From NCBI GenBank assembly GCA_037127315.1, contig JBBBDQ010000350.1:3386501-3450500 (forward strand): a stretch of DNA of 64,000 nt, written 5' to 3'. Position numbers and translations under genes: made by a program. The notes below the pieces were generated by a model. That model had not been told where the DNA came from, did not search any database, and was given only the letters and a program-made list of their open reading frames with translations. Origin of the DNA: Ascarosepion bandense (lineage: Eukaryota > Mollusca > Cephalopoda > Sepiida > Sepiidae). Below are positions 34,500 through 45,176 of this stretch, in pieces; positions within the stretch are counted from its first letter, which is position 1; every line of letters begins with the position of its first letter.

Positions 34500-35270
34500 A
34501 GAGTGCGTCTAGTACAACAATCAGAATTGAATTCACCGAATAGATTAGAAGAAATCAAGGCAACTTTAACTAGAATTGGTTTCACCGAAAAGAACTGAGG
34601 TAATAAAGGTAACTTTAATCAAGACAATCAAGGCAACTTCAATCAGAATTGGATTCACCAAAAAGAATAGAGGCAAACAAAACAATTTCAGTCAAGGCAA
34701 CTTCAGTCAGAATTGAACTCAACAACTAGAATAGAAGCAATCAAAACAATTTCAATCAAGACAATCAAAGCAACTACAACCAGAATTGGATTCACCAAAA
34801 AGAATAGAGGCAATCAAGGCAATTTCAATCAAGGCAACTTCAATCAAAATTAAACTCAACAAATAGAATAGAAGAGAAGCAATCAAAGCAATTTCAATCA
34901 GGATAATCAAAGCAACTACAATCAGAATTGGGTTCACCAAAAAGAATAGAGGCTATCAAGGTAATTTCAATAGAGGCAATCAAGGTAACTTCAATCAGAA
35001 TTAAACTCAACAAATAGAATAGAAAGAATCAAGGCAATTTCAATCACAATTGAACTCAACAAATAGAATAGAAGAGAAGCAATCAAAGCAATTTCAATCA
35101 GGACAATCAAAGCAACTACAATCAGAATTGGATTCACCGAAAAGAATAGAGGTAATCAAGTCAATTTCAATGAAGGCAATCAAGGCAACTTCAATTAGAA
35201 TTAAACTCAACAAATAGAATAGAAAGAATCAAGGCAATTTCAATCAAGACAATCAAAGCAACTGCAATTT
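34500..35270. repeat. nested tandem repeat (24-bp and about 49-bp units)
   Basis: Two unit types alternate: aatcaaggcaatttcaatcaag-type (24 bp) and a 49-bp unit ending in ggattcaccaaaaagaatag or aactcaacaaatagaatag. The 24-bp unit reads NQGNFNQD-like in one plus frame, while the 49-bp unit breaks the frame with TAG. Confidence 0.8.
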
Positions 35271-35379
35271 CCTCTCCGCTTGGAGGTAGAGAGTCCGATA
35301 AGGTTAGAGTTCGAGTTGATACACAACACAGATGACCATCACACTTCTAAATATATATATATAAACTTCATAATCATGG

Positions 35380-35754
35380 TCACGGGATCCCAGTAGCACA
35401 ATTCATTCGACGGTTACTTTTGTTGCCTGGAGATTCTTGTTCGACCACTCGTGTCGCTATCGATATTTTCTTTTTATATAATCCCCACCCCCTTTGAGCT
35501 GAATCTTTCTGGAGCCTATTATCTATATTTTTTAGTGTATGTTCCACACTTAAAAATTCCGTCGTAGTTATTTTTTTTTTTTTGCCGTATCGCCGCCGTT
35601 CAATAATTCTTGGTGGCGTAGGAATGTCGAATGTATTTTCTTGGCTGGGATTTTCCAGATCAGTGTGTTTGCGTCTTAACTGGTTCAGGCGAGGTTTATA
35701 CTCCCCCCACCTTGGTCCCTTGAACGCAGACTTAATTTTTCTGGCGAACATCAA
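35380..35754 (-). CDS. hypothetical 124-codon frame next to Gypsy debris
   Basis: Not recognised. Lys/Arg-rich, with FDIPTPPRIIERRRYGKKKK and FLSVEHTLKNIDNRLQKD segments. It lies just beyond the decayed RT of the minus-strand Gypsy element and starts close to where RT homology ends, so it may be part of that element or a chance frame. No signal peptide or membrane segment. Confidence 0.25.
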   Translation of the reverse strand: MMFARKIKSAFKGPRWGEYKPRLNQLRRKHTDLENPSQENTFDIPTPPRIIERRRYGKKKKITTTEFLSVEHTLKNIDNRLQKDSAQRGWGLYKKKISIATRVVEQESPGNKSNRRMNCATGIP

Positions 35755-35774
35755 TAAGCCGGCGACATTGCAGA

Positions 35775-36600
35775 TCTAAGGTTTGGATTTGGTATAATTC
35801 TAAAAATTCTATGAGTGTTGATAGTAATTTCGAACACTGTTCTTCTACCAGTATCTGTACGTAGGCGTCCGACAAGTCCAACTTAGAAAAAATGTTTTTC
35901 TCCATTTAGTTTGGCGAAAATTTTTTCCTGACTTGTGTTACGGTAAAACACATCTATTCCCCAGATAATGGACTCTCCCTCCTATATTAATAAGAGTTAA
36001 CAGGGAGTTAACTCGAGAAGTTCTTGAGAAGTTCATAGGAGTTCTTAGAAGTTCTAGAGAGTTCTTTAGAGTTTTATTGGAGTTCAGTAGAACTACTAGG
36101 TAGTTGATATTAGCCGAATACTAAGGAGTCAACTTACAGTGGAAGATTACCCAGTTCCTAACATTTTGGGTGCGTTAAGTCAATTAGCAACCGACATAGC
36201 ACGATTATAACTTTCAGTGCGAAAACCACCCCACAACAACTTGGTAACGGGTAATTATAATTTTGTAAGCTTTCAATAAGCCCCGTTGGGAAAACAGGAC
36301 GTGGATGATGCCCAATCAGAGTAGTCTTCTTTGGAAATGACCCCTAATTTTCCAGCCTTTCTAATTCCTTATTGACTGGATCTAACGCCGCAGTTTGAAT
36401 GTTGGTGTTGTATTTTCAAAATTCGCCTTTGCTTTTGTGCACGTGCCAAGACCTTCTGAAAAATATATCTGGGAATTCTCTTTTTAGTTCTGTTTTGAAG
36501 TTTTCCGTTGCCGTACTAGAAGTTACGGTGACAATATTTACTTGGTTGCAGAACGAATTGATTGGCTGATCCCAAAGATTAAATCAAGAAATGCCATCAT
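35775..36600 (-). pseudogene. Gypsy (K02A2.6-like) pol fragment: reverse transcriptase N-terminal part
   Basis: On the minus strand, broken frames read EFPDIFFRRSW, ALDPVNKELERLEN, SLQNYNYPLP and, after a gap, IFSKLDLSDAYVQILVEEQCSKLLS, ending near 35775. These are the start of the Gypsy-type RT up to the first catalytic Asp block (LDLSDAY). The remainder of RT, RNase H and integrase is absent. Many stops. Confidence 0.65.
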
Positions 36601-36980
36601 TTCCCAATAAATTTGTTGCATTTTTTTTAAACATGAATAGCACCTCTTTTTTGTTTTTTTTTCCCAACGAAATAAATATTACAGGTGAACTCAACTAAAA
36701 AATTTAACTTCTTCCCTGAAACACTACAAAAAACCTTTCTCGAAGTCAATAAACTGAGTTTACCCAGTTTTTCTTCAAGTCTTTTAAATAATTATAACAA
36801 TATCAGACCCAGTATTGTAATTGTAATTTTATTTTTATATTGTTCTATTGTCTACTTTTCCTTAGACGTTCGGACGTTATGTATTTGCCTCTCTCCTCAA
36901 TCCTTGCGGTATCAAGTTTAAAATTAACCATATGTTGACATTCTTCAGCTATTTTTGAAGAGTTAATTTTGAATCCATTT
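36601..36980. other. diverged spacer inside the Gypsy element (protease region expected)
   Basis: Lies between gag and RT homology. No recognisable aspartic-protease motif was found. Confidence 0.35.
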
Positions 36981-37680
36981 CTAATTTTGACTGGGTCTTA
37001 TTTCTGTGTACTTAGTTGTAGTTAAGCTCTGAATGAATATCAGACATTTAAATGAATCTGAAGTTAATCCATCTAACTTAAACTTCTCACATTCTCGATT
37101 GACAACTTCTGCGTAGGTGACAAAATCGTCATCGTCACACTTTACTAAATTTAGACAATTCCCCCGAGCGTTAAATAATGAGGTTCTATATCCGGAAATT
37201 TTTGATAATATTATTACATTTTCCTCAAAATTTAACTCGCCTGGCTGTTTCGGCAAAATAAAATTTATGTATTTTTCATGTACAGCAGGGGACAACTTTC
37301 TCAATAATTGTCAGACTTTCTTTTAGCCATTCCAATGCGAACAATCCTTTTTGAAGTTTCCTTCGTATCTTCTGTAATACATTTGAAAAGTTATTCCTTC
37401 GTTCGGATTATATACAAACTCGCTAATGGAATTCGGAATAGCATCTGGAGTGAATGAGTCAGACGTTTTTTCATCCACCGTTTTTTTTAAACATCAGTTT
37501 CAAAAACATTTATTGTTTTTGTAACCGAAATTGTCGTTCATGTTGATATTTTTGTTGTAACTGTAGTTCTCGCTGTTGCTTATGCAACGCCAGCATTCGA
37601 AGCATAATTTATTTCAGTTTATCCACTGTCTTTGTATTTTGCTGAACATTTCATTTACTACGTGTAGGACACGTATTTTT
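36981..37680 (-). pseudogene. Gypsy (K02A2.6-like) gag fragment
   Basis: Minus-strand frames read IPNSISEFVYNPNEGITFQMYYRRYEG (about 37340-37440), then after a frameshift KLSPAVHEKYINFILP, GRNCLNLVKC-like DDDDFVTYAEVVNRECEKFKL and DSFKCLIFIQSL (36981-37304). This is the capsid-like gag of the K02A2.6-type Gypsy elements common in animals. A Q-rich upstream stretch at 37540-37600 could be its N-terminus. Inactive. Confidence 0.65.
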
Positions 37681-37919
37681 TTTTCTGTAATCCTCGTGAA
37701 AGTTCAGAACGAGATCCTCGTCACCACTTTTATAACGTTAGTTTTCGTAACGTTATTCTTAATGTTGTGGATTCTGCGTGAGGAACCACAAAAAATAATG
37801 AACAACAAAACATATATTTGAGATAGGAAAATAGGTTATATTAAACGTAAAGATACAACGCAGGTTAGTAATCCAGGAATACAATTAGTAAGGAATGTAT
37901 ATATGCAAGTCTTTGAAGT

Positions 37920-38430
37920 TGTTAGGGCGCCGCTCCTATTTGACTACAAATGGACTGTTCCCATTGCTATATATAGCAATGGTGGATTCTCTACAAGGGA
38001 GTCGTAGACAGTCACTAGACTGACGACTCTACGACACTGTCAGCTCTCTGCCTTCGTGGTTCCGTCGAAGGGTAGAACCACGACTGGGCAAAAATAGACA
38101 GACATTTTTTGGCCCAGCTATATGGCCGGGAATACCCACTATAAAATGACCATGTGTCACATCCAGCCTACGTGGGAAGGCTACTAAATACAGTCGTAGA
38201 GAGTCACTTGAGAGTCTCTAATGAGTTACTGAAGAGTCAGTGCGAGTCAGTGAAGAGTTAGTCACACTTCCGGTGGCATACCGGAAGTAATCACGTATAC
38301 ACACGTCTCACGACGGATTGGACTCTTGTATCTTTCTATTGTAAATATTACTAATCACTTCTGTACATACTAACCGTCTTTCCGCGGAATACAACTTATA
38401 TTCGGATTCTGTTGTTGAGTTATACATTTA
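37920..38430 (+). mobile_element. LTR of a Gypsy-type element
   Basis: Begins TGTTAGGGCGCC and ends near ttatACA, followed by ttggcgac, a likely primer-binding region. It contains a TATA-centred palindrome (cattgctatatatagcaatg) and a gtgaagagttagtcacac motif. It matches the LTR at 40509-41300 throughout but has one copy of the internal unit that is duplicated there. The leader and a gag start follow. Confidence 0.75.
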
Positions 38431-38700
38431 TACTTGGCGACATAACAGAAGTGAAGCATTGCTGGAATTAGTATATCCGTGTAATTCTGGCTGAGAAGAG
38501 CTCAGAGCTACTATGACTGCTGATGCAGTATTCTCTGTGTATCTCTCAGTAACTTACAGAACTCTACGGTACTCGTACTGTAACTGACGGATCTCATTAT
38601 GGGAGGGGTATATGTATACTCAAGTCGAGTCCATTATCACAGAAAAATGGGAGACCCTACAACACCTACCTCCTTAGCTTCTCTTATGGAGGGAGTTAAA
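38431..38700 (+). mobile_element. leader and gag start of the plus-strand Gypsy element
   Basis: Starts with ttggcgacataacag, probably the primer-binding site. An ATG at 38647 opens MGDPTTPTSLASLMEGVKF, resembling a gag N-terminus, and is cut at about 38700. Confidence 0.5.
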
Positions 38701-39100
38701 TTTTTTTCGCTTGTGTTCTATGATTCTCAAAGGTTTCAAAGATTTCTTCCATCGCGTCATCGTTTTCTGAGGTTGACGAGCTTGGTTCCTCAATCTTTCT
38801 TTTCTGTATTTGGTTTATGTGTCTCCTATAGGTAAATTTTTCTCCTTGCATTGTGTAGATAACATTTCCTAGTCTGTTTATTATTGTTCCCGGTTCCCAA
38901 TATGCCATATTATTATTGAACCTTTTAAGGTAAACCCGTTCACCTGGTTTGAATGATCTTTTCATAATTATAGGTGTAATAAATACTGTTGAACATTCTG
39001 CTTTAGCTCAGTTTTTGCTGCGAATTTGTTACGTCGTCCTATACCGCTTGAGAATACCTCTGGAAATTGTTTGTGTAATTCTTCCTTCAATTTCGTAGCT
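38696..39100 (-). pseudogene. Gypsy pol remnant: RT start fused to integrase C-terminus
   Basis: Frame 38696-38965 reads FKPGERVYLKRFNNNMAYWE, GTIINRLGNVIYTM and TYRRHINQIQKR, the C-terminal (GPY/F-like) domain of Gypsy integrase. Immediately upstream on the same strand, LHKQFPEVFSSGIGRRNKF (about 39020-39100) is the beginning of the RT region. The intervening RT, RNase H and integrase core are deleted. Confidence 0.65.
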
Positions 39101-39104
39101 TTTG

Positions 39105-39500
39105 ACGTCGCACTGTATTTTGTTAGTATCAGATTCTCCAAATCCCACTTCCTAATTACATGTCCCAGGAACTTCAGTTATCTTTTCCTGATGCTCAGTA
39201 TTAATTTCCTTTTTGTTTCCATCATTTCTAAGACCTCATCATTGCTCACACGCTCGATCCATGATATTCGCAGCATTCTTCTGCAGAACAACATTTCAGT
39301 TGCTTCAAGATTTTCCTTCATCTTTGATGATATTGTCCAGCATTCACTGCCATATTGAAGAACGGACATCATATAGCAATCCAGTGCTCTCTTCATTGTT
39401 TCTATCGAAATTGTCCTGTTTCTTAATACTTTATTTAACTTCTGGAATGCCTCCTTGTGCTTTTGGATCTCAGGAATATAAATGTATAGAAACTGCTGTG
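39105..39500 (-). pseudogene. LINE RT C-terminal fragment
   Basis: An open frame of 109 codons: FQKLNKVLRNRTISIETMKR, YGSECWTISSKMKENLEATE, RRMLRISWIERVSND and KRKLILSIRKR; homology continues to about 39115 (FLGHVIRKWDLENL). Same family as 31155-31545. Confidence 0.7.
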
Positions 39501-39529
39501 ACCACAAAGTGAGGGGTCAGTTTATATAT

Positions 39530-39765
39530 TGATTGCAATATGGAATTGATCCCCCAATTTATATCCAGTATTCTTCTGCAGAACCACATTTCAGTTGCTT
39601 CAAGTCTTTCCTTCATCTTTGAAGATATTGTCCAGCATTCACTGCCATACTGAAGGACGGGCAGCACGTAGCAATCCAGTACTCTCTTCCTTGTTTCTAG
39701 CGAAATTGTACTGTTTCTTGATACTTTACTCAACTTCTGGAATAATGTTTCTAAAAAGAATTCCA
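39530..39765 (-). pseudogene. LINE RT C-terminal fragment, second copy
   Basis: LSKVSRNSTISLETRKRVLD, YGSECWTISSKMKERLEATE and MWFCRRI, in the same orientation as its neighbour. This suggests a tandem duplication or two insertions. Confidence 0.7.
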
Positions 39766-39769
39766 AAAG

Positions 39770-39970
39770 CTGTCAAATTATAAAGAACTGCAGATCAAAG
39801 CATCAAAAACGTTTAAACTTAAAGCTAGAATTATCCCTACTGGGATAGGGGCCTTGGACATGTTAAAAAAAAGGGTATCAAAAATCATGTGAGTAAACTT
39901 TCTGGACATATCAGCATCACAGAGTTACAAAAAATTACTTAGTGCGATGCATGAAGGATTGGGAGGTGAT
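39770..39970 (+). pseudogene. short LINE C-terminal fragment
   Basis: Plus-strand text KELQIKASKTFKLKARIIP, IGALDMLKKRVSK resembles the tail found at 30060-30150 but is more diverged. Confidence 0.45.
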
Positions 39971-40256
39971 GGATTGGTTCTTGTGGTGAATGAGTGAATG
40001 GGTCGTGATATATAGAAGAGGACGCTGGAAATTTCTCAACCCGAACAAGAAGTTATGAAAAATGATTAGTTATTTGATTAGATAGTTGAGCCGAGAACAT
40101 TTCAACATCCAATCCAATACACATCAGTGTGTGGACAGGCACAAACAGGTCGGGAAGTAATTCGAATCAATTCGGAAAATATAAAAGAGGTAAAAAGTTT
40201 TGGAACAAATATAAAATGAATCTTTGAGTATTTATTTGTTTGGAGGAATGGATTAA

Positions 40257-40257
<1 letters not shown>
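39971..40257. other. no recognised feature
   Basis: Unique sequence before a microsatellite. Confidence 0.45.
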
Positions 40258-40305
<48 letters not shown>

Positions 40306-40343
40306 CAGTCTGATCTTATCTATCTATCTATCTCAGTCTGTTC

Positions 40344-40393
<50 letters not shown>

Positions 40394-40411
40394 CATCTAT
40401 TCTTATCTCAG

Positions 40412-40452
<41 letters not shown>

Positions 40453-40458
40453 TCTCAG

Positions 40459-40508
<50 letters not shown>
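40258..40508. repeat. (ATCT)n microsatellite, interrupted
   Basis: About 250 bp with cagtctgatctt and similar interruptions; it continues at 41303-41340 beyond the LTR. Confidence 0.95.
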
Positions 40509-40509
<1 letters not shown>

Positions 40510-41300
40510 GTTAGGGCGCCGCTCCTACTTGACTACAAATGGACTGTTCCCATTGCTATATATAGCAATGGTGGATTCTCTACCGGAGAGTCGTACGGGT
40601 CAGCTCTCTGCCTTCGGGCGCGGGGCTCTCTCTGCTTCCGAGCAGAGAGCAGTAACCCAGTCGTGGTTCCGCCGAAGGGTAGAGGCACGACTAGGCAAAA
40701 ATAGACAGATATTTTTTGGCTGGGCCATATAGCCCGGAAATCACAGTCAAAACTGACCATGTGTCACATGTTGCCCTTACTGGGAGGGACAACTCAATAA
40801 TGAGTCGTACAGAGTCACTAGACTGACGACTCTACGACACTGTCAGCTCTCTGCCTTCGGGTAGAGGGCGCTCTCTGCTTCCGAGCAGAGAGCAATAACC
40901 CAGTCGTGGTTCCGCCGAAGGGTAGAAGCACGACTGGGCAAAAATAGACAAGGCATTTTTTGGCCGGGCCATATAGCCCGGAAATCCCAGTTATAAACTC
41001 ACCATGTGTCATATGTTGCCCTTACTGGGAGGGACGACTAAATAATGAGTCGTAGAGAGTGACTTGAGAGTCTCTAATGAGTTACTGAAGAGTCAGTGCG
41101 AGTCAGTGAAGAGTTAGTCACACTTCTGGTGGCATACCGGAAGTAATCACGTATACACACGTCTTACGACGGATTGGACTCTTGTATCTTTCTATTGTAA
41201 ATATTACTAATCACTTCTGTACATACTAACCGTCTTTCCGCGGAATACAACTTATATTTTGATTCTGTTGTTGAGTTATTCATTTATACTTGGCGACATA
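40509..41300 (+). mobile_element. solo LTR with an internal tandem duplication, inserted in a microsatellite
   Basis: Same LTR as 37920-38430 (TGTTAGGGCGCC ... ttgttgagttattca). A unit of about 215-240 bp, with ctctgcttccgagcagagag and gggccatatagcccgg, is present twice (about 40588-40802 and 40803-41044). (ATCT)n lies on both sides and no coding sequence follows. About 20 bp of post-LTR sequence (tacttggcgacata) is retained at the end. Confidence 0.75.
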
Positions 41301-41302
41301 AA

Positions 41303-41303
41303 A

Positions 41304-41339
<36 letters not shown>
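41303..41339. repeat. (ATCT)n microsatellite, right part
   Basis: Continuation of 40258-40508. Confidence 0.9.
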
Positions 41340-41430
41340 GGGCACCTCGGCGTGGTTAGCAAGCTTGTCTTGCTAGAATCATTACATCTGAGTAGTGAGT
41401 TCGATACTCACTGGGTACTCCATATTTGCG
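41340..41430 (+). repeat. tRNA-like sequence
   Basis: gggcacctcggcgtggttagca, then gtagtgagttcgatactcact: A- and B-box-like blocks. Related in sequence to the minus-strand sequence at 45709-45796. Probably a tRNA-derived repeat. Confidence 0.5.
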
Positions 41431-41819
41431 TCCTTGTGCCACACCTAAGAGGACGCTCGGAAAATCAACTATTTATCAGTAACTGAACATGCAACGCATT
41501 TCTCTTTTATTTTATTTTATTTTTTTCGTGATTTATTTATTGTAATCTCTCAATTTTGATTCGTGAACTGCAATGCAATTCATAAACATATTTCTGCGTT
41601 GATGTTTCATGTAAATTTTGTCCATCTTTAGGATTTATGGTTTGTATTTCTGGTCGTATCTCAAGAACTTCAATTGTTTTAGTATGTTAGTATTAAAGAT
41701 TGTTTTATCATCAGTGACTGGAAATGCAAAAATTTGAGCGATTACAAAAAAACAGAGCAAAAACTTGGATTTTATATTTTTATTTATCAATTGAACATTT
41801 ACAAATGAAATGTTTTTAT
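41431..41819. other. no recognised feature
   Basis: AT-rich. Confidence 0.5.
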
Positions 41820-42040
41820 CACACACACACACTTTTCCTCTCCCTCTCCCTCTCCCCCTCTCTCTCTCAAAAACACGCACACCCTTTGCTTGTCAAATTG
41901 ACGAATTCACACACATTCTCTCGCAAATACATTCTCTCTCATATGTATATAGATTCGCTATCCTACACATACATACACTCTCTCATAGACATACTAACAT
42001 ACACACATACACGCTCTCTCTCTCACTCACTCACTGAAAT
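41820..42040. repeat. CA / CT-rich low-complexity tract
   Basis: Irregular cacac, ctccctctc and cactc runs. The open frames here are artefacts. Confidence 0.85.
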
Positions 42041-42214
42041 ACCCCACCGATATAAACAAGACGGTGCTGTAGATTTCACGTCCCAACCCACTTCTCAAAA
42101 TCTAACCAAATAATAAAAAATAAGGTTGTTTGGAAGGGTTTCTTGATCGGAATGGTAAGTTATATACAAAGTTTGTTTGCTCCACATCCTGTTTTCTCCT
42201 TAATTTTTGTGTTA

Positions 42215-42215
42215 G

Positions 42216-42253
<38 letters not shown>
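42215..42253. repeat. (TA)n microsatellite
   Basis: About 19 units. Confidence 0.95.
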
Positions 42254-42256
<3 letters not shown>

Positions 42257-42411
42257 AGTGAATAAGGAACGAAGAAAAATTTACAACGTCCAAAAGATTA
42301 ATTTAAAATAGTGCTCGATATATAATACAGAGCTGTGAATATTTATTATAAATTATACTTTAGAATATGTACATTTTTTTTTATATCCGCTACAGAGTGT
42401 ACATTTTGTTT

Positions 42412-42464
42412 CGACATTGAAATCACAATGTCTCATCATGTGAGACATTGTGATTTCAATGTCG
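42412..42464. repeat. perfect 24-bp inverted repeat with 5-nt loop
   Basis: cgacattgaaatcacaatgt ctca | tcatg | tgag acattgtgatttcaatgtcg. Outside it, pairing continues imperfectly (gtgtacattttgttt with aaacaaagtgcac). Confidence 0.9.
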
Positions 42465-42520
42465 AAAAACAAAGTGCACTTTTAAAAATAAAATTTTTAA
42501 ATTTTTAAGATTAAAAATCG

Positions 42521-42679
42521 CCTGAAGACACCACTCATGGTAGAAACCAAGGTAGCGAAATAACTCGTTTAAAAATGAAAAATATTCAAAAGTTCTACAA
42601 TATAATTGTATAGCACACTTTTAATACAAATGTGTACTGGTCTAACCCTATTAGGACCAAAAACTAAGTATTAAAAAAT

Positions 42680-42680
<1 letters not shown>
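42521..42680 (+). repeat. dispersed repeat X, copy 1
   Basis: Starts attaaaaatcgcctgaagac and ends ccaaaaactaagtatta. A second copy is at 59793-59960 in the same orientation. Confidence 0.8.
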
Positions 42681-42720
<40 letters not shown>

Positions 42721-43041
42721 GTTACACACACATATATATATATAAGGAAAGTTAATAACAATGTGGTAAAAAATCATTCGTTTAAGACTTCATCGAGCTA
42801 AAGTGATATTTATGCTTATCTGACTACACATGCACATAACGGAGATGAGGCACCGAAATTTTAAACTTTTAAATTATTGTTTAAAAATACGCTTTAGGCC
42901 TTGTAGTCTAGCAGATTTCCTTTAGTCTCTTTGACTTATTTGTTTATGTTTTTATCACTTTCTGCTAAGAAAGGTAAGATGTTGCAAGTACACGATTGCA
43001 AATTTACTGTAAATGATCTCGCAATTAAAACACTTTCTATA
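42681..43041. other. no recognised gene; TA microsatellite at 42684-42713
   Basis: AT-rich. Confidence 0.5.
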
Positions 43042-43215
43042 TAGTTTTACCTCAGTAAATGTATTTCTCTTTTATTTAAAGTAATACTTTAAATGATCAA
43101 ATTCTGCTGTGCAACTAATGCACCGAGTCTGTTGTTTTGTAAAAGATCCCTCTTGTGTTCATATAATCTTTTATTAAAATTCCTTGAGGAATTTCTTCCA
43201 CTTTGTCATTAATTT
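43042..43215 (+). repeat. local direct repeat Y, copy 1
   Basis: About 170 bp (tttacctcagtaaatgtatt ... tccttgaggaatttcttcca). Repeated at 43603-43772 with about ten differences. Confidence 0.9.
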
Positions 43216-43530
43216 TCTTAATATTGTTCTGGTATATAAAAATTTATATATTTTTTCACGCACACATACACACAGACACACACATATGTAAAATAGATAT
43301 GTGCGTATATGTGTACAATTTATATATTTTCACACACACTCACACATATATAAGTGTGCACAGTGTGTGGTGATAATAAAAAATCAGTGCTCCTCGTAAA
43401 ATGACAAAACTAAAATATATTAAAATAATTCTATAATTGTTCTTCACCAGTCAATGCTAGTTCCATGTACATGCAAATGCTTAATGATTGCCATGAGCAT
43501 GAAACTTTAAGTAGCATCGTGCTGTGAGGA
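43216..43530. other. no recognised feature
   Basis: Contains short CA runs. Confidence 0.5.
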
Positions 43531-43532
43531 AC

Positions 43533-43534
<2 letters not shown>

Positions 43535-43585
<51 letters not shown>

Positions 43586-43602
43586 TAGATAGATAGATAG
43601 AT
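43535..43602. repeat. (TA)n(GATA)n microsatellite
   Basis: Precedes repeat Y copy 2 directly. Confidence 0.9.
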
Positions 43603-43772
43603 AGTTTTGCCTCAGTAAATGTATTTCTGTTTTATTTAAAGTAATACTTTGAATGATCAAATTCTGCTGTGCAACTAATGCACCGAGTGTGTTGTTTTGT
43701 AAAAGATCCCACTTGTGTTCATATAATCTTTAATTTAAATTCCTTGAGGAATTTCATCCACTTTGTGGAATA
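43603..43772 (+). repeat. local direct repeat Y, copy 2
   Basis: See 43042-43215; flanked on both sides by TA runs. Confidence 0.9.
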
Positions 43773-43894
43773 TATATATATATATATATATCGAGCATTC
43801 CATCTGGATCATTTTTAAGGTTACTAAATTAATGTTAATAGGATTTGGTTTTGGGGGTTGTACCTACATGACTATGGATTTAAGATATATATAG

Positions 43895-43895
<1 letters not shown>

Positions 43896-43949
<54 letters not shown>

Positions 43950-43960
43950 TGTGTGTGTGA
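43896..43960. repeat. (GT)n microsatellite
   Basis: About 32 units with one interruption. Confidence 0.95.
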
Positions 43961-44252
43961 TTAGACATGAATGTGAATTTCTGTACTTAATATCTGTGCA
44001 GTATAACTTTTTTTTCTCGAAAAAGTCATGATTTGATGTGGATATTTTTTGGGCGTCGGTTGAAGATACCGGATCGTTTTTTTTTTGTTTGTTTGTTTCA
44101 GCCACCAGAGTCCATGTTGATATTTCGCTTCTAAAATTCAGTTTGGGGCATTTTTCAAACGGTTGTCTGTTTTACAAAACCCGTGATATCTTTTCAACAA
44201 ATCCATTAAATAAAGAACAATAACATTTACGCATTAATCTCCCCATTTAATC
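43961..44252. other. no recognised feature
   Basis: AT-rich. Confidence 0.5.
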
Positions 44253-44291
44253 GCGCGCACGCGCACCCGCACGCGCGCGCACACACACACG

Positions 44292-44340
<49 letters not shown>
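44253..44340. repeat. CG/CA alternating purine-pyrimidine tract
   Basis: cgcgcacgcgcacccgcacg grading into (CA)n. Confidence 0.9.
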
Positions 44341-44343
<3 letters not shown>

Positions 44344-45023
44344 ATGGCTGCGACTCGATTTCGAACAGTGCCACCTCCTGATTTCTTTTCAAATATGAGC
44401 ATCGCGGATATGACTTTTTTTTTTTTTAGTCCTGCTACGGTCTTACATTCTTTTGCACAGATGGGGCAACGTTCAGAGCCTCTAACAGTAGTTGTTTCAT
44501 TAATGTTTTCAAGAACTCTCAATGTGTAGCTTCTTTGATGAATTTTAAAGCCTATCATACACATATACACAGATAGTATGATCGTGAATTCTTTGCAGTA
44601 ATCGAAAGAATTATGACCATAAACGCGCACCCACTCAAACACAAACCAATAAAGACACACCCTCTCTCACACACAGGTAGGTATACATTCTCACATAAAG
44701 AAATAGTATACCCACACACTCTTTTAGATATATGCACACATAAGGAAACAAGCATAATAAATGAAAATAATGTAAGAAAAAAAAAAAACGCTTTCTTTTG
44801 CTTTCCAATTTCTTTTGTTTGTTTCACTGAGCATCTCTTTCTTGAATTGTTGCTCACATTGTCTGAGCGAAAAGTTTTTTTTTTTCAGCAGACTTGAAGA
44901 AAAAAATACATCAGCTCTGATTCCTCTGCCATATTCCGTCACGTTATCGTCCGAGAAGCGTAAGTTTTGGTCAATTAAATACCAAATCATCCAGAAAGTA
45001 AACGCCGGGGTAGGGTGTTCATG
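44341..45023 (-). other. region downstream of the minus-strand cyclophilin gene (3' UTR and flank)
   Basis: The 3' UTR must lie here, but no clear poly(A) signal on the minus strand stands out. The overlapping frames on both strands (44247-44990) have no recognisable product. Confidence 0.4.
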
Positions 45024-45176
45024 TTAAATAATATCGTGATTACTTGCCGCTTGTTCAGTGGTCAGTGTATATTTTCTGTCCAGTTTATTAAGGCCACAAT
45101 CGACAATTTTGACATTCTTCTTGGGGACAGCTGTATTGGGATCGGATGGAATTTCGCCGATGAGCTGGATGACATC
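45024..45176 (-). CDS. cyclophilin gene, exon 4 (last coding exon)
   Basis: Acceptor ttttctctcttttaaaag on the minus strand. Encodes [29 protein letters not shown] and a tail ending NHDII then TAA. Equivalent to 11590-11745 in the paralogue. Confidence 0.9.
   Translation of the reverse strand, partial: DVIQLIGEIPSDPNTAVPKKNVKIVDCGLNKLDRKYTLTTEQAASNHDII

Noticed and set aside
36685..36921. Plus-strand 78-codon frame
   Set aside because: Lies over the decayed Gypsy region and has no recognisable domain.
44247..44990. Overlapping frames on both strands near the CG/CA tract
   Set aside because: Partly repeat-derived, no recognisable motif, no splice context linking them to a gene.
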